A stretch of DNA of 64,000 nt from Stutzerimonas stutzeri (GCF_009789555.1 NZ_CP046902.1:2000001-2064000), one strand, 5' to 3'. Shown: positions 32,049 through 41,283, numbered from the stretch's first letter. Notes: a model not told the origin generated them from the letters alone. Program-made: numbers and translations.

Positions 32049-32957
32049 ATGAAACGCGTAATCAATTTCATGGGCGTGCGTCATGTGGCCTTTGCCCTGA
32101 CGGTGCTGCTCACGCTTGCTTCGCTCGGTAGCCTGGCGGTGAAAGGGCTGAATTTCGGCCTGGATTTCACCGGCGGCACATTGATCGAGCTGTCCTACGA
32201 ACAACCGGTGGCCCTTGACCAGGTGCGGGCGCAGCTCTCGAGTTCCGGTTTCGGCGATGCCGTGGTGCAGAGCTTTGGCGCCACCACCGACGTGTTGGTG
32301 AGGATGCCAGGCGACGATCCGATGCTCGGCGAGCGTATCGCCGAAGCGCTTCGTGGCGATGAGGGCGCCGGCGGACTCACGGTCAAGCGTGTCGAGTTCG
32401 TTGGGCCCGCGGTTGGCGAGGAGCTCCGTGACCAGGGCGGGCTTGGCATGCTGCTCGCGCTGGGTGGCATCCTCGTCTACGTCGCCTTTCGGTTTCAGTG
32501 GAAGTTCGGCTTGGGCGCGGTGCTTTCGCTGTTCCACGATGTGGTGCTGGTGCTTGGCGTCTTCTCGCTGTTCCAGATTTCGTTCGATCTGACGGTGCTC
32601 GCGGCGGTGCTTGCGGTGATCGGTTATTCGCTCAACGACACCATCGTGATCTTCGACCGGATCCGCGAGAACTTCCGCATCCTGCGTAAAGCGGAGTTGT
32701 TGGAGAACATCAATATCTCCACGACCCAGACCTTGCTGCGTACCTTGGCGACGTCGGTATCGACCCTGCTGGCGGTCGGTGCGCTGATGTTCTTCGGTGG
32801 CGAGAATCTGTGGGGCTTCTCGTTGGCGCTGTTGATCGGCGTTGGCGCCGGCACCTACTCGTCGGTCTATGTCGCCGGGATGCTGCTGGTATGGCTGAAG
32901 CTCACACGTGACGACTTGATCCCTCCGGTGGTCGAAGAGGTCGACGAGCGCCCCTGA
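32049..32957 (+). CDS. secF: SecF, protein translocase subunit
   Basis: The partner of SecD, 302 residues with six membrane helices. The periplasmic domain begins with GLNFGLDFTGGTLIELSYEQP, and the C-terminal bundle shows VIGYSLNDTIVIFDRIREN, the SecF signature with the family aspartate. The last helices are GENLWGFSLALLIGVGAGTYSSVYVAG. It starts 12 bases after secD's stop. Confidence 0.97.
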   Translation: MKRVINFMGVRHVAFALTVLLTLASLGSLAVKGLNFGLDFTGGTLIELSYEQPVALDQVRAQLSSSGFGDAVVQSFGATTDVLVRMPGDDPMLGERIAEALRGDEGAGGLTVKRVEFVGPAVGEELRDQGGLGMLLALGGILVYVAFRFQWKFGLGAVLSLFHDVVLVLGVFSLFQISFDLTVLAAVLAVIGYSLNDTIVIFDRIRENFRILRKAELLENINISTTQTLLRTLATSVSTLLAVGALMFFGGENLWGFSLALLIGVGAGTYSSVYVAGMLLVWLKLTRDDLIPPVVEEVDERP

Positions 32958-33036
32958 TCGGTTTTTCTGAACTTCTGGCGTGGCCTGTTGCCTAACGGGC
33001 GCAGCGGGCCTGGCCCGCCAGAAAAAGGGAAAAGCA

Positions 33037-33570
33037 ATGAACAAGTCGATGCTGGTAGGTAGCGTTCTGGGTGCTGTAGTCGTCACTGCTGGCGGTGCAT
33101 TTGCCACCTATTCACTGGTCGATCGCGGGCCGCAATACGCTGAAGTCCGGGCCGTTGAGCCGATCAAGGAAACCATCGAGACCCCTCGAGAAGTTTGTCG
33201 GGATGTCACCGTCACACGGCAAAAGCCCGTGCAGGACAGCAATCGAATTGCCGGTACGGCAGTCGGCGCGGTGGTGGGTGGCTTGCTGGGCAATCAGGTC
33301 GGCGGCGGCAACGGCAAGAAGATCGCCACCGTGGTCGGTGCGGTGGGCGGCGGCTACGCCGGTAATCAGGTGCAAGGCCGGATGCAGGCGAATGACACCT
33401 ACACCACCACCGAAACCCGCTGCGATACCGTGACGGACCGGCACGACGAGGTCGTCGGCTACGACGTCGAATATGATCTGGATGGCGAGATCGGTCGAGT
33501 CCGGATGGATCGCGATCCCGGCAGCAGGATTCCTTACCGCGATGGCCAGTTGGTACTGACCCAGCAGTGA
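33037..33570 (+). CDS. Glycine-zipper 2TM-domain envelope protein
   Basis: A 177-residue exported protein of the glycine-zipper 2TM (17-kDa antigen-like) family. A hydrophobic N-terminal segment (MLVGSVLGAVVVTAGGAFATY) is followed by a region with two cysteines. The glycine zipper at about residues 74-110 (AGTAVGAVVGGLLGNQVGGG, then VVGAVGGGYAGNQV) comes before a polar C-terminal domain. Such proteins are thought to sit in or near the outer membrane. The start at 33037 has AGGGA upstream. It follows secF by about 80 bases and ends before a strong terminator, so it closes the secDF transcript or is transcribed alone. Confidence 0.85.
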   Translation: MNKSMLVGSVLGAVVVTAGGAFATYSLVDRGPQYAEVRAVEPIKETIETPREVCRDVTVTRQKPVQDSNRIAGTAVGAVVGGLLGNQVGGGNGKKIATVVGAVGGGYAGNQVQGRMQANDTYTTTETRCDTVTDRHDEVVGYDVEYDLDGEIGRVRMDRDPGSRIPYRDGQLVLTQQ

Positions 33571-33584
33571 GTCGTATCGCCAAT

Positions 33585-33612
33585 AAAAAAACGCCCGTTC
33601 GGGCGTTTTTTT
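33585..33612. terminator. Bidirectional terminator between the glycine-zipper gene and suhB
   Basis: AAAAAAACGCCC (33585-33596) and GGGCGTTTTTTT (33601-33612) form a perfect 12-bp stem with a GTTC loop, with A- and T-runs on both sides. It serves the convergent pair: the glycine-zipper gene on the plus strand and suhB on the minus strand. Confidence 0.95.
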
Positions 33613-33624
33613 ATAGCTGTTTAC

Positions 33625-34440
33625 CTATCGCTTCAATGAGGGCGTCAGGTGCGGCTGGATCGTGGTCAGGACGGCCTTGAAGCATTTGGTGTTACCGGCC
33701 ACGATCTGGCCTTTCTCAAGGAAGTCGTGGCTGCCGCTGAAGTCGCTGACCAGGCCGCCCGCTTCCTGGATCAGCAGTGCGCCTGCGGCCATGTCCCATT
33801 CGGACAGGCCGAACTCCCAGAACGCGTCATAGCGACCGGCGGCTACATAGGCGAGGTCCAGGCTGGCCGCGCCCGCGCGACGCAGGCCGGCTGTCTGCCC
33901 GACCAGGCTGCGGAACATGTTCAAGTAGCTGTCCATGTTGTCCATCTGGCCGTCGCGGAACGGGAAGCCGGTGCCGAGCAGGGCGCCCTCCAGGCTTTTG
34001 CGTGCGCTGACGCGCAGGCGGCGACCGTTGAGCGCGGCGCCACGGCCACGGCTCGCGGTGAATTCCTCCTGGCGCACCGGGTCGAGCACCACGGCATGCT
34101 CAAGGCGACCACGGTATTTGCAGGCAATGCTGACGGCGTAATGCGGGACGCCGCGCAGGAAGTTGGTGGTGCCATCCAGCGGATCGATCACCCACAGGTA
34201 GTCCGCGCCCTCGCCGCTGCCTTCCAGCAGCCCGCCTTCCTCGCCGAGAATGCCGTGGTTCGGATAGGCCTTGCGCAGCGCGGTAACGATGAGCTGCTCA
34301 GCGGTGCGGTCGATTTCCGAGACGTAATCGCGCGCGTCCTTTTCGCTGACCGAGATCACGTCCAGGCGCTCGGTGGAACGAACAATCATTTCGCCGGCGC
34401 TACGGGCGGCGCGCAGCGCGATATTCAGCATGGGCTGCAT
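33625..34440 (-). CDS. suhB: SuhB, inositol-1-monophosphatase family / Nus factor
   Basis: A 271-residue Mg2+-dependent phosphatase fold. Metal-site motifs are visible: ILGEEGG (about residues 62-68), WVIDPLDGTTNFLRG (about 81-95) and the later YVAAGRYDAFWEFGLSEWDMAAG. SuhB dephosphorylates inositol-1-phosphate in vitro. In E. coli and Pseudomonas it is a regulatory factor, and in E. coli it is part of the rRNA antitermination complex. It is divergent from trmJ with about 150 bases between them. Confidence 0.96.
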   Translation of the reverse strand: MQPMLNIALRAARSAGEMIVRSTERLDVISVSEKDARDYVSEIDRTAEQLIVTALRKAYPNHGILGEEGGLLEGSGEGADYLWVIDPLDGTTNFLRGVPHYAVSIACKYRGRLEHAVVLDPVRQEEFTASRGRGAALNGRRLRVSARKSLEGALLGTGFPFRDGQMDNMDSYLNMFRSLVGQTAGLRRAGAASLDLAYVAAGRYDAFWEFGLSEWDMAAGALLIQEAGGLVSDFSGSHDFLEKGQIVAGNTKCFKAVLTTIQPHLTPSLKR

Positions 34441-34589
34441 CGGTCAGTTACCTGGTCGTTTAAAGAAAGCCGGCAATTCTATCAGAAAGCTTGATCGGAT
34501 GTTATGTGTTCAAGCGCATCGGGAGGGCAATGGCGCAGCCGGCGGCCCTTCCTGTAAGCTTTCGGTTTGCTTTGCTGTCGAGAACAACC

Positions 34590-35366
34590 GTGTCGCTTCA
34601 GAACATTCGTGTGGTGCTGGTCAACACCAGTCACGCCGGCAATATCGGTGGCGCGGCCAGGGCTATGAAAAACATGGGCTTGTCCCGATTGGTCCTGGTT
34701 GACCCCGAGGATTTCCCCAGTCCGGACGCCAATGCCCGTGCCTCGGGTGCAACGGATATCCTCGAGTCGGCGCAGGTCGTGGCGACCCTCGAAGAGGCCC
34801 TGGTCGGGTGCAGCCTCGTGCTGGGCACCAGTGCGCGTGATCGCCGCATCCCCTGGCCGCTGCTGGACCCGCGCGAAACCGGGACGGTATGCCTGGAGCA
34901 GGTCCAGCGCGGTGGCGAGGTCGCGCTGGTGTTTGGGCGGGAATACGCCGGGCTCACCAATGAAGAGCTTCAGCGCTGCCAGTTCCATGTGCACATCCCT
35001 TCGGACCCAGCGTTCAGTTCGCTGAATCTGGCCGCGGCGGTACAGGTGCTTGCCTATGAGGTGCGCATGGCCTGGCTTGCAGCGAATGACCAGCCAAGCA
35101 AACAGGAAAAGCTGGAGTCCACCTCGATGCTCAATGCCCAGCCGGTGACGGCCGATGAGCTCGAGCATTATTACGGACATCTCGAGCAGACCCTGATCGA
35201 GATCGGGTTTCTCGACCCCGCGAAGCCTCGTCACCTGATGCCGCGCCTGCGCAGGCTTTATGGTCGCAGCGCAATCAGCAAGCTGGAAATGAACATTCTG
35301 CGCGGCATTCTTACCGAGACCCAGAAAGCCGTCCGCGGCGAACCCCACAAGCGGAGATCCGATTGA
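34590..35366 (+). CDS. trmJ: TrmJ, tRNA (cytidine/uridine-2'-O-)-methyltransferase
   Basis: A SPOUT-class enzyme that 2'-O-methylates nucleoside 32 of several tRNAs. The product is about 258 residues. The N-terminal fold begins NIRVVLVNTSHAGNIGGAARAMKNMG, and the knotted AdoMet-binding part shows VALVFGREYAGLTNEEL and HIPSDPAFSSLNLAAAVQVLAYE. The GTG at 34590 is chosen because upstream residues in the same frame do not match the family. The stop overlaps the cysE start by one base (TGATG). Confidence 0.95.
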   Translation: MSLQNIRVVLVNTSHAGNIGGAARAMKNMGLSRLVLVDPEDFPSPDANARASGATDILESAQVVATLEEALVGCSLVLGTSARDRRIPWPLLDPRETGTVCLEQVQRGGEVALVFGREYAGLTNEELQRCQFHVHIPSDPAFSSLNLAAAVQVLAYEVRMAWLAANDQPSKQEKLESTSMLNAQPVTADELEHYYGHLEQTLIEIGFLDPAKPRHLMPRLRRLYGRSAISKLEMNILRGILTETQKAVRGEPHKRRSD

Positions 35367-36142
35367 TGTTCGAACGCATGCGCGAAGATATCCAGAGTGT
35401 TTTTCACCGCGATCCGGCGGCGCGTAACGCATTCGAGGTCATCACCTGCTATCCGGGCCTGCATGCTGTCTGGTTCCATCGGCTGTCTCATTGGCTTTGG
35501 GTAAACGACTGCAAGTGGCTGGCGCGGATGAATTCGAACCTGGCGCGCTGGTTGACCGGGATCGAGATACATCCGGGCGCGCAGATCGGTCGGCGATTCT
35601 TCATCGATCATGGCATGGGTATCGTCATTGGCGAGACCGCCCAGATTGGCGACGATGTAACCCTCTATCATGGTGTCACGCTGGGCGGTACCAGTTGGAA
35701 CAAGGGTAAGCGTCATCCAACGCTCGAGGATGGAGTGATTGTCGGCGCCGGGGCGAAGATCCTTGGTCCGTTCACGGTAGGGGCCGGTGCCAAGGTTGGC
35801 TCCAATGCGGTGGTCACGCGGGCGGTGCCGGCCGGTGCCACGGCGGTGGGCATTCCCGGGCGCGTGATCGTCAAGTCCGATGACGAGCAGGAGGCCAAGC
35901 GCAAGGCAATCGCCGAGAAGATCGGCTTCGATGCCTATGGCGTGACCGAAGACATGCCCGATCCGCTGGCACGCGCTATCGGCCAGTTGCTCGATCACGT
36001 GCAGGCAGTGGAGGAGCGCATGGAGGGGATGTGCCAGGCGCTGACCGCGCTGGGCAGCGATTACTGCGCAAAGCAGATGCCTGAATTGCGGGAAGAGGAT
36101 TTCGCCGAGGTGAAGAACCTGGGCGACGATCCCCGTAGCTGA
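35366..36142 (+). CDS. cysE: CysE, serine O-acetyltransferase
   Basis: CysE makes O-acetylserine from serine and acetyl-CoA, the entry to cysteine synthesis. The 258-residue protein has a helical N-terminal part (MFERMREDIQSVFHRDPAAR) and a left-handed beta-helix of hexapeptide repeats, at about residues 70-175 (IHPGAQIGRRFFIDHGMGIVIGETAQIGDDV). The conserved catalytic His and Asp are in that stretch. It is translationally coupled to trmJ. Cysteine is the sulfur source for IscS, so its place just upstream of isc is functionally sensible. Confidence 0.96.
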   Translation: MFERMREDIQSVFHRDPAARNAFEVITCYPGLHAVWFHRLSHWLWVNDCKWLARMNSNLARWLTGIEIHPGAQIGRRFFIDHGMGIVIGETAQIGDDVTLYHGVTLGGTSWNKGKRHPTLEDGVIVGAGAKILGPFTVGAGAKVGSNAVVTRAVPAGATAVGIPGRVIVKSDDEQEAKRKAIAEKIGFDAYGVTEDMPDPLARAIGQLLDHVQAVEERMEGMCQALTALGSDYCAKQMPELREEDFAEVKNLGDDPRS

Positions 36143-36270
36143 CTATCCACCCGCTGAAGTGCGATGGGCGAGGCGTGCTGCTATGATAGGCGCCTTTCGC
36201 GGCCCCAGAGCCGGTCTCGTCCCGTCAATTTCCCTGTTGCGGCTAAAGTCCGAGTGATTTAATAGGTCTT

Positions 36271-36303
36271 ATAGTTGATCTAAATAGTCGGGTATTGCAT
36301 ACT
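36271..36303 (+). promoter_or_regulatory. isc promoter with IscR type 1 operator
   Basis: The 25-base stretch 36271-36295 (begins ATAGTTGATCTAAATAGTC, ends GGGTAT) fits the IscR type 1 consensus ATASYYGACTRWWWYAGTCRRSTAT with three mismatches. A possible promoter overlaps it: -35 TTGATC (36275-36280), 17-base spacer, -10 CATACT (36298-36303), 31 bases before the iscR start. The overlap of the operator with the -35 and spacer fits repression by [2Fe-2S] IscR. Confidence 0.75.
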
Positions 36304-36334
36304 TGGCCCAAACCATGATGCTTGGTGCGAACCG

Positions 36335-36826
36335 ATGCGATTGACTACCAAAGGCCGTTACGCCGTCACTGCGATGCTCGATCTTGCGCTGCATGCGCAA
36401 CACGGGCCGGTGTCCCTCGCGGACATTTCCGAGCGGCAGGGCATCTCGCTTTCCTACCTCGAACAGCTATTTGCCAAGTTACGCCGTGGGAACCTGGTTA
36501 CCAGCGTGCGAGGGCCCGGTGGCGGTTACCAGCTGTCACGCGAGATGACCGGGATCCAGGTGGCGCAGGTCATCGATGCGGTCAATGAGTCCGTCGACGC
36601 CACCCGTTGCCAGGGGTTGGGCGATTGTCATTCGGGCGATACCTGTCTGACCCACCATTTGTGGTGCGATTTGAGCCAGCAGATCCACGCGTTTCTGAGC
36701 GGTATCAGTCTGGCGGATCTGGTGATGCGTCGCGAGGTTCAGGAAGTGGCGCTGCGACAGGATATGCGCCGCGCCAAGGGTCTGACATCGCAACTGGATA
36801 AGATTGAAGCGTCCGCCGTCGAGTGA
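36335..36826 (+). CDS. iscR: IscR, iron-sulfur cluster-sensing Rrf2 regulator
   Basis: A 163-residue Rrf2-family regulator. The winged-helix part begins MRLTTKGRYAVTAMLDLALHA, and the cluster ligands are Cys92, Cys98, Cys104 and His107 (RCQGLGDCHSGDTCLTH), the same numbering as in E. coli. With [2Fe-2S] bound it represses its own operon; in the apo form it activates other genes. A type 1 operator is visible in its promoter. iscS follows after 30 bases. Confidence 0.97.
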   Translation: MRLTTKGRYAVTAMLDLALHAQHGPVSLADISERQGISLSYLEQLFAKLRRGNLVTSVRGPGGGYQLSREMTGIQVAQVIDAVNESVDATRCQGLGDCHSGDTCLTHHLWCDLSQQIHAFLSGISLADLVMRREVQEVALRQDMRRAKGLTSQLDKIEASAVE

Positions 36827-36856
36827 GCAGGACGACTGCCTGATAGGAGATACCTG

Positions 36857-38071
36857 ATGAAGTTGCCGATTTACCTCGATTACTCCGCTACCACACCGGT
36901 CGATCCTCGCGTTGCCGAGAAGATGGTCGAATGCCTGACTGCCGAAGGCAACTTCGGTAACCCGGCGTCGCGCTCCCACGCGTTTGGCTGGAAAGCCGAA
37001 GAAGCCGTTGAAAATGCCCGTCGGCAAGTTGCTGAACTGGTCAATGCCGATCCGCGAGAAATCGTCTGGACGTCCGGCGCGACCGAGTCGGACAACCTGG
37101 CGATCAAGGGCGTCGCGCATTTCTATGCCTCCAAAGGCAAGCACATCGTGACCAGCAAGATCGAGCACAAGGCTGTGCTGGACACAACCCGCCAGCTCGA
37201 GCGTGAAGGCTTCGAAGTGACCTACATCGAACCGGGCGAAGACGGCGTGATCACGCCGGCCATGGTCGAGGCGGCGCTGCGTGACGACACCGTGCTGGTG
37301 TCCATCATGCATGTGAACAATGAAATCGGAACGATCAACGACATCGCCGCCATCGGTGAACTTACCCGTTCGCGTGGCGTGTTGTTCCATGTCGACGCCG
37401 CTCAGTCCACGGGCAAGGTCGAGATCGATCTGGAGAACATGAAGGTCGACCTGATGTCCTTCTCCGCCCACAAGACCTACGGCCCCAAGGGTGTCGGCGC
37501 GCTGTATGTACGCCGTAAGCCGCGGGTACGTCTGGAGGCGCAGATGCACGGCGGCGGCCATGAGCGCGGTATGCGCTCAGGAACCCTGGCCGCGCACCAG
37601 TCGGTCGGCATGGGGGAGGCGTTTCGCATAGCCAAGCAAGAGATGGCCGCCGAGAACGAGCGCATTACCCGACTGCGCGACCGCTTCTTCAAGCAGGTCG
37701 AGCATCTCGAAGAGCTGTATGTGAACGGCAGCATGACGTCCCGGGTTCCGCACAACCTGAACCTGAGCTTCAATTATGTGGAAGGCGAGTCGCTGATCAT
37801 GGCGCTCAAGGACCTGGCGGTTTCGTCCGGTTCGGCCTGCACCTCGGCTTCGCTGGAACCGTCCTATGTGCTCCGCGCGCTGGGTCGCAACGACGAACTC
37901 GCTCACAGCTCGATCCGTTTCACCTTCGGCCGCTTCACCACCGAAGAAGAAGTCGACTACGCCGCGCAGAAAGTCAGCGAGGCGGTAACCAAGTTGCGTG
38001 AGCTTTCACCCCTGTGGGACATGTTCAAGGATGGCGTCGACATTTCCCAGGTCGAGTGGGCTGCCCACTGA
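36857..38071 (+). CDS. iscS: IscS, cysteine desulfurase
   Basis: A pyridoxal-phosphate enzyme of 404 residues that takes sulfur from L-cysteine as a persulfide and gives it to IscU and other acceptors (such as TusA and ThiI). Visible are the N-terminal YLDYSATTPVDPRVAEKM, the PLP lysine in SFSAHKTYGPKG and the mobile active-site cysteine in SSGSACTSASLEPSYVL. Length is normal. It is second in the isc operon. Confidence 0.98.
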   Translation: MKLPIYLDYSATTPVDPRVAEKMVECLTAEGNFGNPASRSHAFGWKAEEAVENARRQVAELVNADPREIVWTSGATESDNLAIKGVAHFYASKGKHIVTSKIEHKAVLDTTRQLEREGFEVTYIEPGEDGVITPAMVEAALRDDTVLVSIMHVNNEIGTINDIAAIGELTRSRGVLFHVDAAQSTGKVEIDLENMKVDLMSFSAHKTYGPKGVGALYVRRKPRVRLEAQMHGGGHERGMRSGTLAAHQSVGMGEAFRIAKQEMAAENERITRLRDRFFKQVEHLEELYVNGSMTSRVPHNLNLSFNYVEGESLIMALKDLAVSSGSACTSASLEPSYVLRALGRNDELAHSSIRFTFGRFTTEEEVDYAAQKVSEAVTKLRELSPLWDMFKDGVDISQVEWAAH

Positions 38072-38118
38072 TCCGACCCGTCGAGCTCCGCATAGCCTGA
38101 TTCAAAGAGGATTGCACC

Positions 38119-38511
38119 ATGGCATACAGTGATAAGGTCATTGACCATTACGAAAATCCCCGCAACGTCGGCAAATTCGACGCTGAGGATCCCTCCATTG
38201 GCACCGGCATGGTCGGCGCCCCGGCGTGCGGCGATGTAATGCGCCTGCAGATCAAGGTCAACGAGCAGGGCATCATCGAAGACGCCAAGTTCAAGACCTA
38301 CGGATGCGGTTCCGCCATTGCCTCCAGTTCTCTGGCCACCGAGTGGATGAAGGGCAAGACGCTGGAAGAGGCGGAAACCATCAAGAACACTCAGCTGGCG
38401 GAAGAGCTGGCGTTGCCGCCAGTGAAAATCCACTGCTCGGTCCTGGCAGAAGATGCCATCAAGGCGGCCGTTCGCGATTATCGCGAGAAGAAAGGGTTGC
38501 CCCAGGCGTAA
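38119..38511 (+). CDS. iscU: IscU, iron-sulfur cluster assembly scaffold
   Basis: The scaffold on which a [2Fe-2S] cluster is built before transfer with the help of HscBA. The 130-residue protein begins MAYSDKVIDHYENPRNVGKFD. The three ligand cysteines lie in GAPACGDVM, YGCGSAIAS and KIHCSVLAEDA. The HscA-recognition motif LPPVK directly precedes the last cysteine. It starts 47 bases after iscS, with a clear AGAGGA upstream. Confidence 0.98.
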   Translation: MAYSDKVIDHYENPRNVGKFDAEDPSIGTGMVGAPACGDVMRLQIKVNEQGIIEDAKFKTYGCGSAIASSSLATEWMKGKTLEEAETIKNTQLAEELALPPVKIHCSVLAEDAIKAAVRDYREKKGLPQA

Positions 38512-38521
38512 GGAGGTATCG

Positions 38522-38845
38522 ATGGCTATCAGCATGACAACCGCCGCTGCCGATCATGTGCGCCGCTCCCTCGAGGGGCGCGGCAAGGGCGTGGGCGTCC
38601 GGTTGGGCGTACGTACCACCGGCTGCTCCGGTCTGGCTTATGTGCTGGAGTTCGTTGACGAAGCAGCGGCAGAGGACTCGGTGTTCGACAGTCACGGGGT
38701 GAAGGTCGTCATCGATCCCAAGAGCCTGGTGTACCTGGATGGCACGGAGCTCGACTTCGTCCGTGAAGGGCTGAACGAGGGCTTCAAGTTCAATAACCCC
38801 AACGTGCGTGGCGAATGCGGCTGCGGCGAGAGCTTCAATATCTGA
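38522..38845 (+). CDS. iscA: IscA, A-type iron-sulfur carrier
   Basis: A 107-residue A-type carrier that delivers clusters to apo-proteins. The three conserved cysteines are in RTTGCSGLAYVLEF and GECGCGESF near the C-terminus. The ATG at 38522 is chosen because a strong AAGGAGG ribosome site is just upstream; the frame is open further but overlaps iscU. It lies 10 bases after iscU and 7 before hscB. Confidence 0.97.
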   Translation: MAISMTTAAADHVRRSLEGRGKGVGVRLGVRTTGCSGLAYVLEFVDEAAAEDSVFDSHGVKVVIDPKSLVYLDGTELDFVREGLNEGFKFNNPNVRGECGCGESFNI

Positions 38846-38852
38846 GGACGCT

Positions 38853-39374
38853 GTGGGAACTCCCTGTCACTACGCGCTGTTCGAGTTGCAGCCTGCCTTC
38901 GATATCGACCTGGACATGCTCTCGTCTCGTTATCGCGAGCTGGCGCGCAAAGTTCATCCCGATCGCTTCGCTGATGCCGGTGAGACTGAGCAGCGCCATG
39001 CCATCGAGCAATCGGCGAATCTGAACGAGGCCTATCAGACCCTCAAGAGCCCTTCGCGGCGGGCCCGATACCTGCTGACCCTGCAGGGCCGCGAAATGCC
39101 GCTGGAGGCGACCGTTCAGGACCCCGCGTTCCTCATGCAGCAGATGCAATGGAGAGAGGAGCTCGAGGAGCTGCAAGAGGACGCCGATATCGACGGTGTC
39201 GTTGCGTTCAAGGCCCGCCTCAAGGCTTCTCAGCAGGCACTCAATGATTCGTTCGCTCGAGTCTGGCGGGATGAATCGCAGCGCGAAGAAGCGGAGCGGC
39301 TGGTACGTCGGATGCAGTTCCTCGACAAGCTGTCCCAGGAAGTGCGCCAGTTGGAAGAGCGCCTCGACGATTAA
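38853..39374 (+). CDS. hscB: HscB, J-domain co-chaperone
   Basis: A J-domain protein that carries IscU to HscA and stimulates its ATPase. The 173-residue protein has the J domain in its first half, with the HPD motif in RKVHPDRFAD at about residues 29-38, and a C-terminal three-helix bundle that binds IscU. The start is a GTG at 38853 with GAGGA just upstream; translation from an upstream ATG (38808) would overlap iscA and add no family sequence. Length matches the Pseudomonas protein. Confidence 0.95.
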   Translation: MGTPCHYALFELQPAFDIDLDMLSSRYRELARKVHPDRFADAGETEQRHAIEQSANLNEAYQTLKSPSRRARYLLTLQGREMPLEATVQDPAFLMQQMQWREELEELQEDADIDGVVAFKARLKASQQALNDSFARVWRDESQREEAERLVRRMQFLDKLSQEVRQLEERLDD

Positions 39375-39415
39375 CCCCGCGTAGCGCCAGGCGCTGCGCC
39401 CGATATCAGACAGAC

Positions 39416-41278
39416 ATGGCCTTACTTCAGATAGCTGAACCCGGACAAAGCCCGCAACCTCACCAGCGTCGCCTGGCAGTTGGAATCGATCTGGGCACCA
39501 CCAATTCACTTGTGGCCGCGCTGCGCAGTGGCGTCACGGCGCCGCTGGCTGATGCCGATGGCGAAGTCATTCTGCCGTCCGCGGTGCGTTATCGCGCCGA
39601 TCGTGTCGAAGTGGGCCAGGCCGCCAAGCGCGCCGCTGCCACCGATCCGTTGAACACCATTCTGTCGGTCAAGCGCCTGATGGGGCGCGGCATCGCCGAT
39701 GTGAAGCAACTGGGCGGTCAACTGCCTTATCGCTTCAGCGAAGGGCAATCGCAGATGCCCTTCATCGAGACGGTGCAGGGCGCCAAGAGCCCGGTCGAGG
39801 TCTCTGCCGATATCCTCCGCGCGCTGCGCGAGCGGGCAGAGGCGGTACTCGGTGGCGAGCTGGTCGGGGCCGTGATCACGGTGCCGGCGTATTTCGATGA
39901 GGCCCAGCGGCAGGCGACCAAGGACGCCGCGCGATTGGCCAACCTGAACGTGCTGCGACTGCTCAACGAGCCCACCGCCGCGGCCGTCGCCTATGGTCTG
40001 GATCGTGAGGCGGAGGGCGTCGTCGCTATTTATGATCTGGGTGGCGGAACCTTCGACATTTCGATCCTGCGCCTGACCAAGGGTGTGTTCGAAGTGCTCG
40101 CGACCGGGGGCGATACCGCGCTCGGCGGTGACGATTTCGATCATGCGATCGCGGGGTGGATTCTCGCCCAGGCGGGTGCCTCCGAGGATCTCGACCCCGG
40201 GGCGCAGCGCGAAGTGCTGAAAATGGCCTGTGACGCGAAAGAGCGGCTCAGCGATGCCGAATCCGTCGACGTGCGCTATGCCGGCTGGCAGGGTGCGCTG
40301 ACGCGCGAGACCTTCAACGCGCTCATCGATCCGATGATCGCCCGCAGCCTCAAGTCGTGTCGGCGGGCTTTGCGCGATTCCTCTGTCGAGCTTGAGGACG
40401 TGCATGCCGTTGTCATGGTTGGGGGTTCGACCCGGGTTCCACGGGTGCGCGAGCGGGTCGGCGAAATGTTCGGTCGTGAGCCGCTGACCGATATCGATCC
40501 CGATCAGGTCGTAGCCATCGGCGCGGCAATCCAGGCTGAGACGCTTGCCGGCAACAACCGTGATGGCGAAGAGCTTCTGCTGCTCGACGTGATCCCGCTG
40601 TCGCTAGGGCTGGAAACCATGGGCGGTCTGATGGAGAAGATCATTCCGCGCAACACCACCATTCCGGTCGCGCGCGCCCAGGAATTCACCACCTATAAAG
40701 ATGGCCAGTCGGCCATGATGATCCACGTGCTGCAGGGCGAGCGAGAGCTCATTGCCGACTGCCGTTCGCTGGCTCGTTTCGAGTTGCGCGGCATTCCGCC
40801 GATGGTGGCCGGAGCGGCGAAAATCCGCGTGACCTTTCAGGTCGATGCCGACGGGCTGCTCAGCGTATCGGCGCGAGAGCTTGCCTCAGGCGTCGAGTCC
40901 AGTATTCAGGTCAAGCCGTCCTATGGGCTGACCGATGGCGAGATCGCCCGCATGCTGGAAGATTCCTTCCACAAGGCCGGCGAAGACAAGGCCGCCCGTG
41001 CGCTGCGCGAACAGCTGGTCGATGCACAACGGCTGCTCGAGGCGGTCGACAGTGCGCTGGCCGTGGATGGCGAGCGGCTGCTCAGCGAGGAAGAGCGCGA
41101 GGCCATCGAATCGCAGATGCAGGCGCTGCGTGAGCTGCTCGATAGCCAGGACGGCACTGCCATCGAGCGCCAGATCAAACGCCTGAGCCAGATTACCGAT
41201 GCCTTTGCCGCGCGCAGGCTAGATTCCACCGTCAAGGCCGCACTGGCTGGGCGGCGGCTTAACGATATCGAGGAATGA
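39416..41278 (+). CDS. hscA: HscA, Hsp70-type chaperone for Fe-S assembly
   Basis: A specialised Hsp70 of 620 residues that releases clusters from IscU. The ATPase domain begins VGIDLGTTNSLVAAL at about residues 23-37, followed by IYDLGGGTFDISIL and MVGGSTRVPRVRE. The substrate-binding domain follows, with IPLSLGLETMGGLMEKIIPRNTTIPV, and the C-terminal lid is helical. It overlaps the fdx reading frame by the ATGA at 41275. Confidence 0.97.
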   Translation: MALLQIAEPGQSPQPHQRRLAVGIDLGTTNSLVAALRSGVTAPLADADGEVILPSAVRYRADRVEVGQAAKRAAATDPLNTILSVKRLMGRGIADVKQLGGQLPYRFSEGQSQMPFIETVQGAKSPVEVSADILRALRERAEAVLGGELVGAVITVPAYFDEAQRQATKDAARLANLNVLRLLNEPTAAAVAYGLDREAEGVVAIYDLGGGTFDISILRLTKGVFEVLATGGDTALGGDDFDHAIAGWILAQAGASEDLDPGAQREVLKMACDAKERLSDAESVDVRYAGWQGALTRETFNALIDPMIARSLKSCRRALRDSSVELEDVHAVVMVGGSTRVPRVRERVGEMFGREPLTDIDPDQVVAIGAAIQAETLAGNNRDGEELLLLDVIPLSLGLETMGGLMEKIIPRNTTIPVARAQEFTTYKDGQSAMMIHVLQGERELIADCRSLARFELRGIPPMVAGAAKIRVTFQVDADGLLSVSARELASGVESSIQVKPSYGLTDGEIARMLEDSFHKAGEDKAARALREQLVDAQRLLEAVDSALAVDGERLLSEEEREAIESQMQALRELLDSQDGTAIERQIKRLSQITDAFAARRLDSTVKAALAGRRLNDIEE

Positions 41279-41283
41279 CCCAG

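Noticed and set aside
36143..36270. A second IscR site upstream of the one reported
   Set aside because: The stretch around 36243-36270 has only loose similarity to the consensus, too weak to claim.
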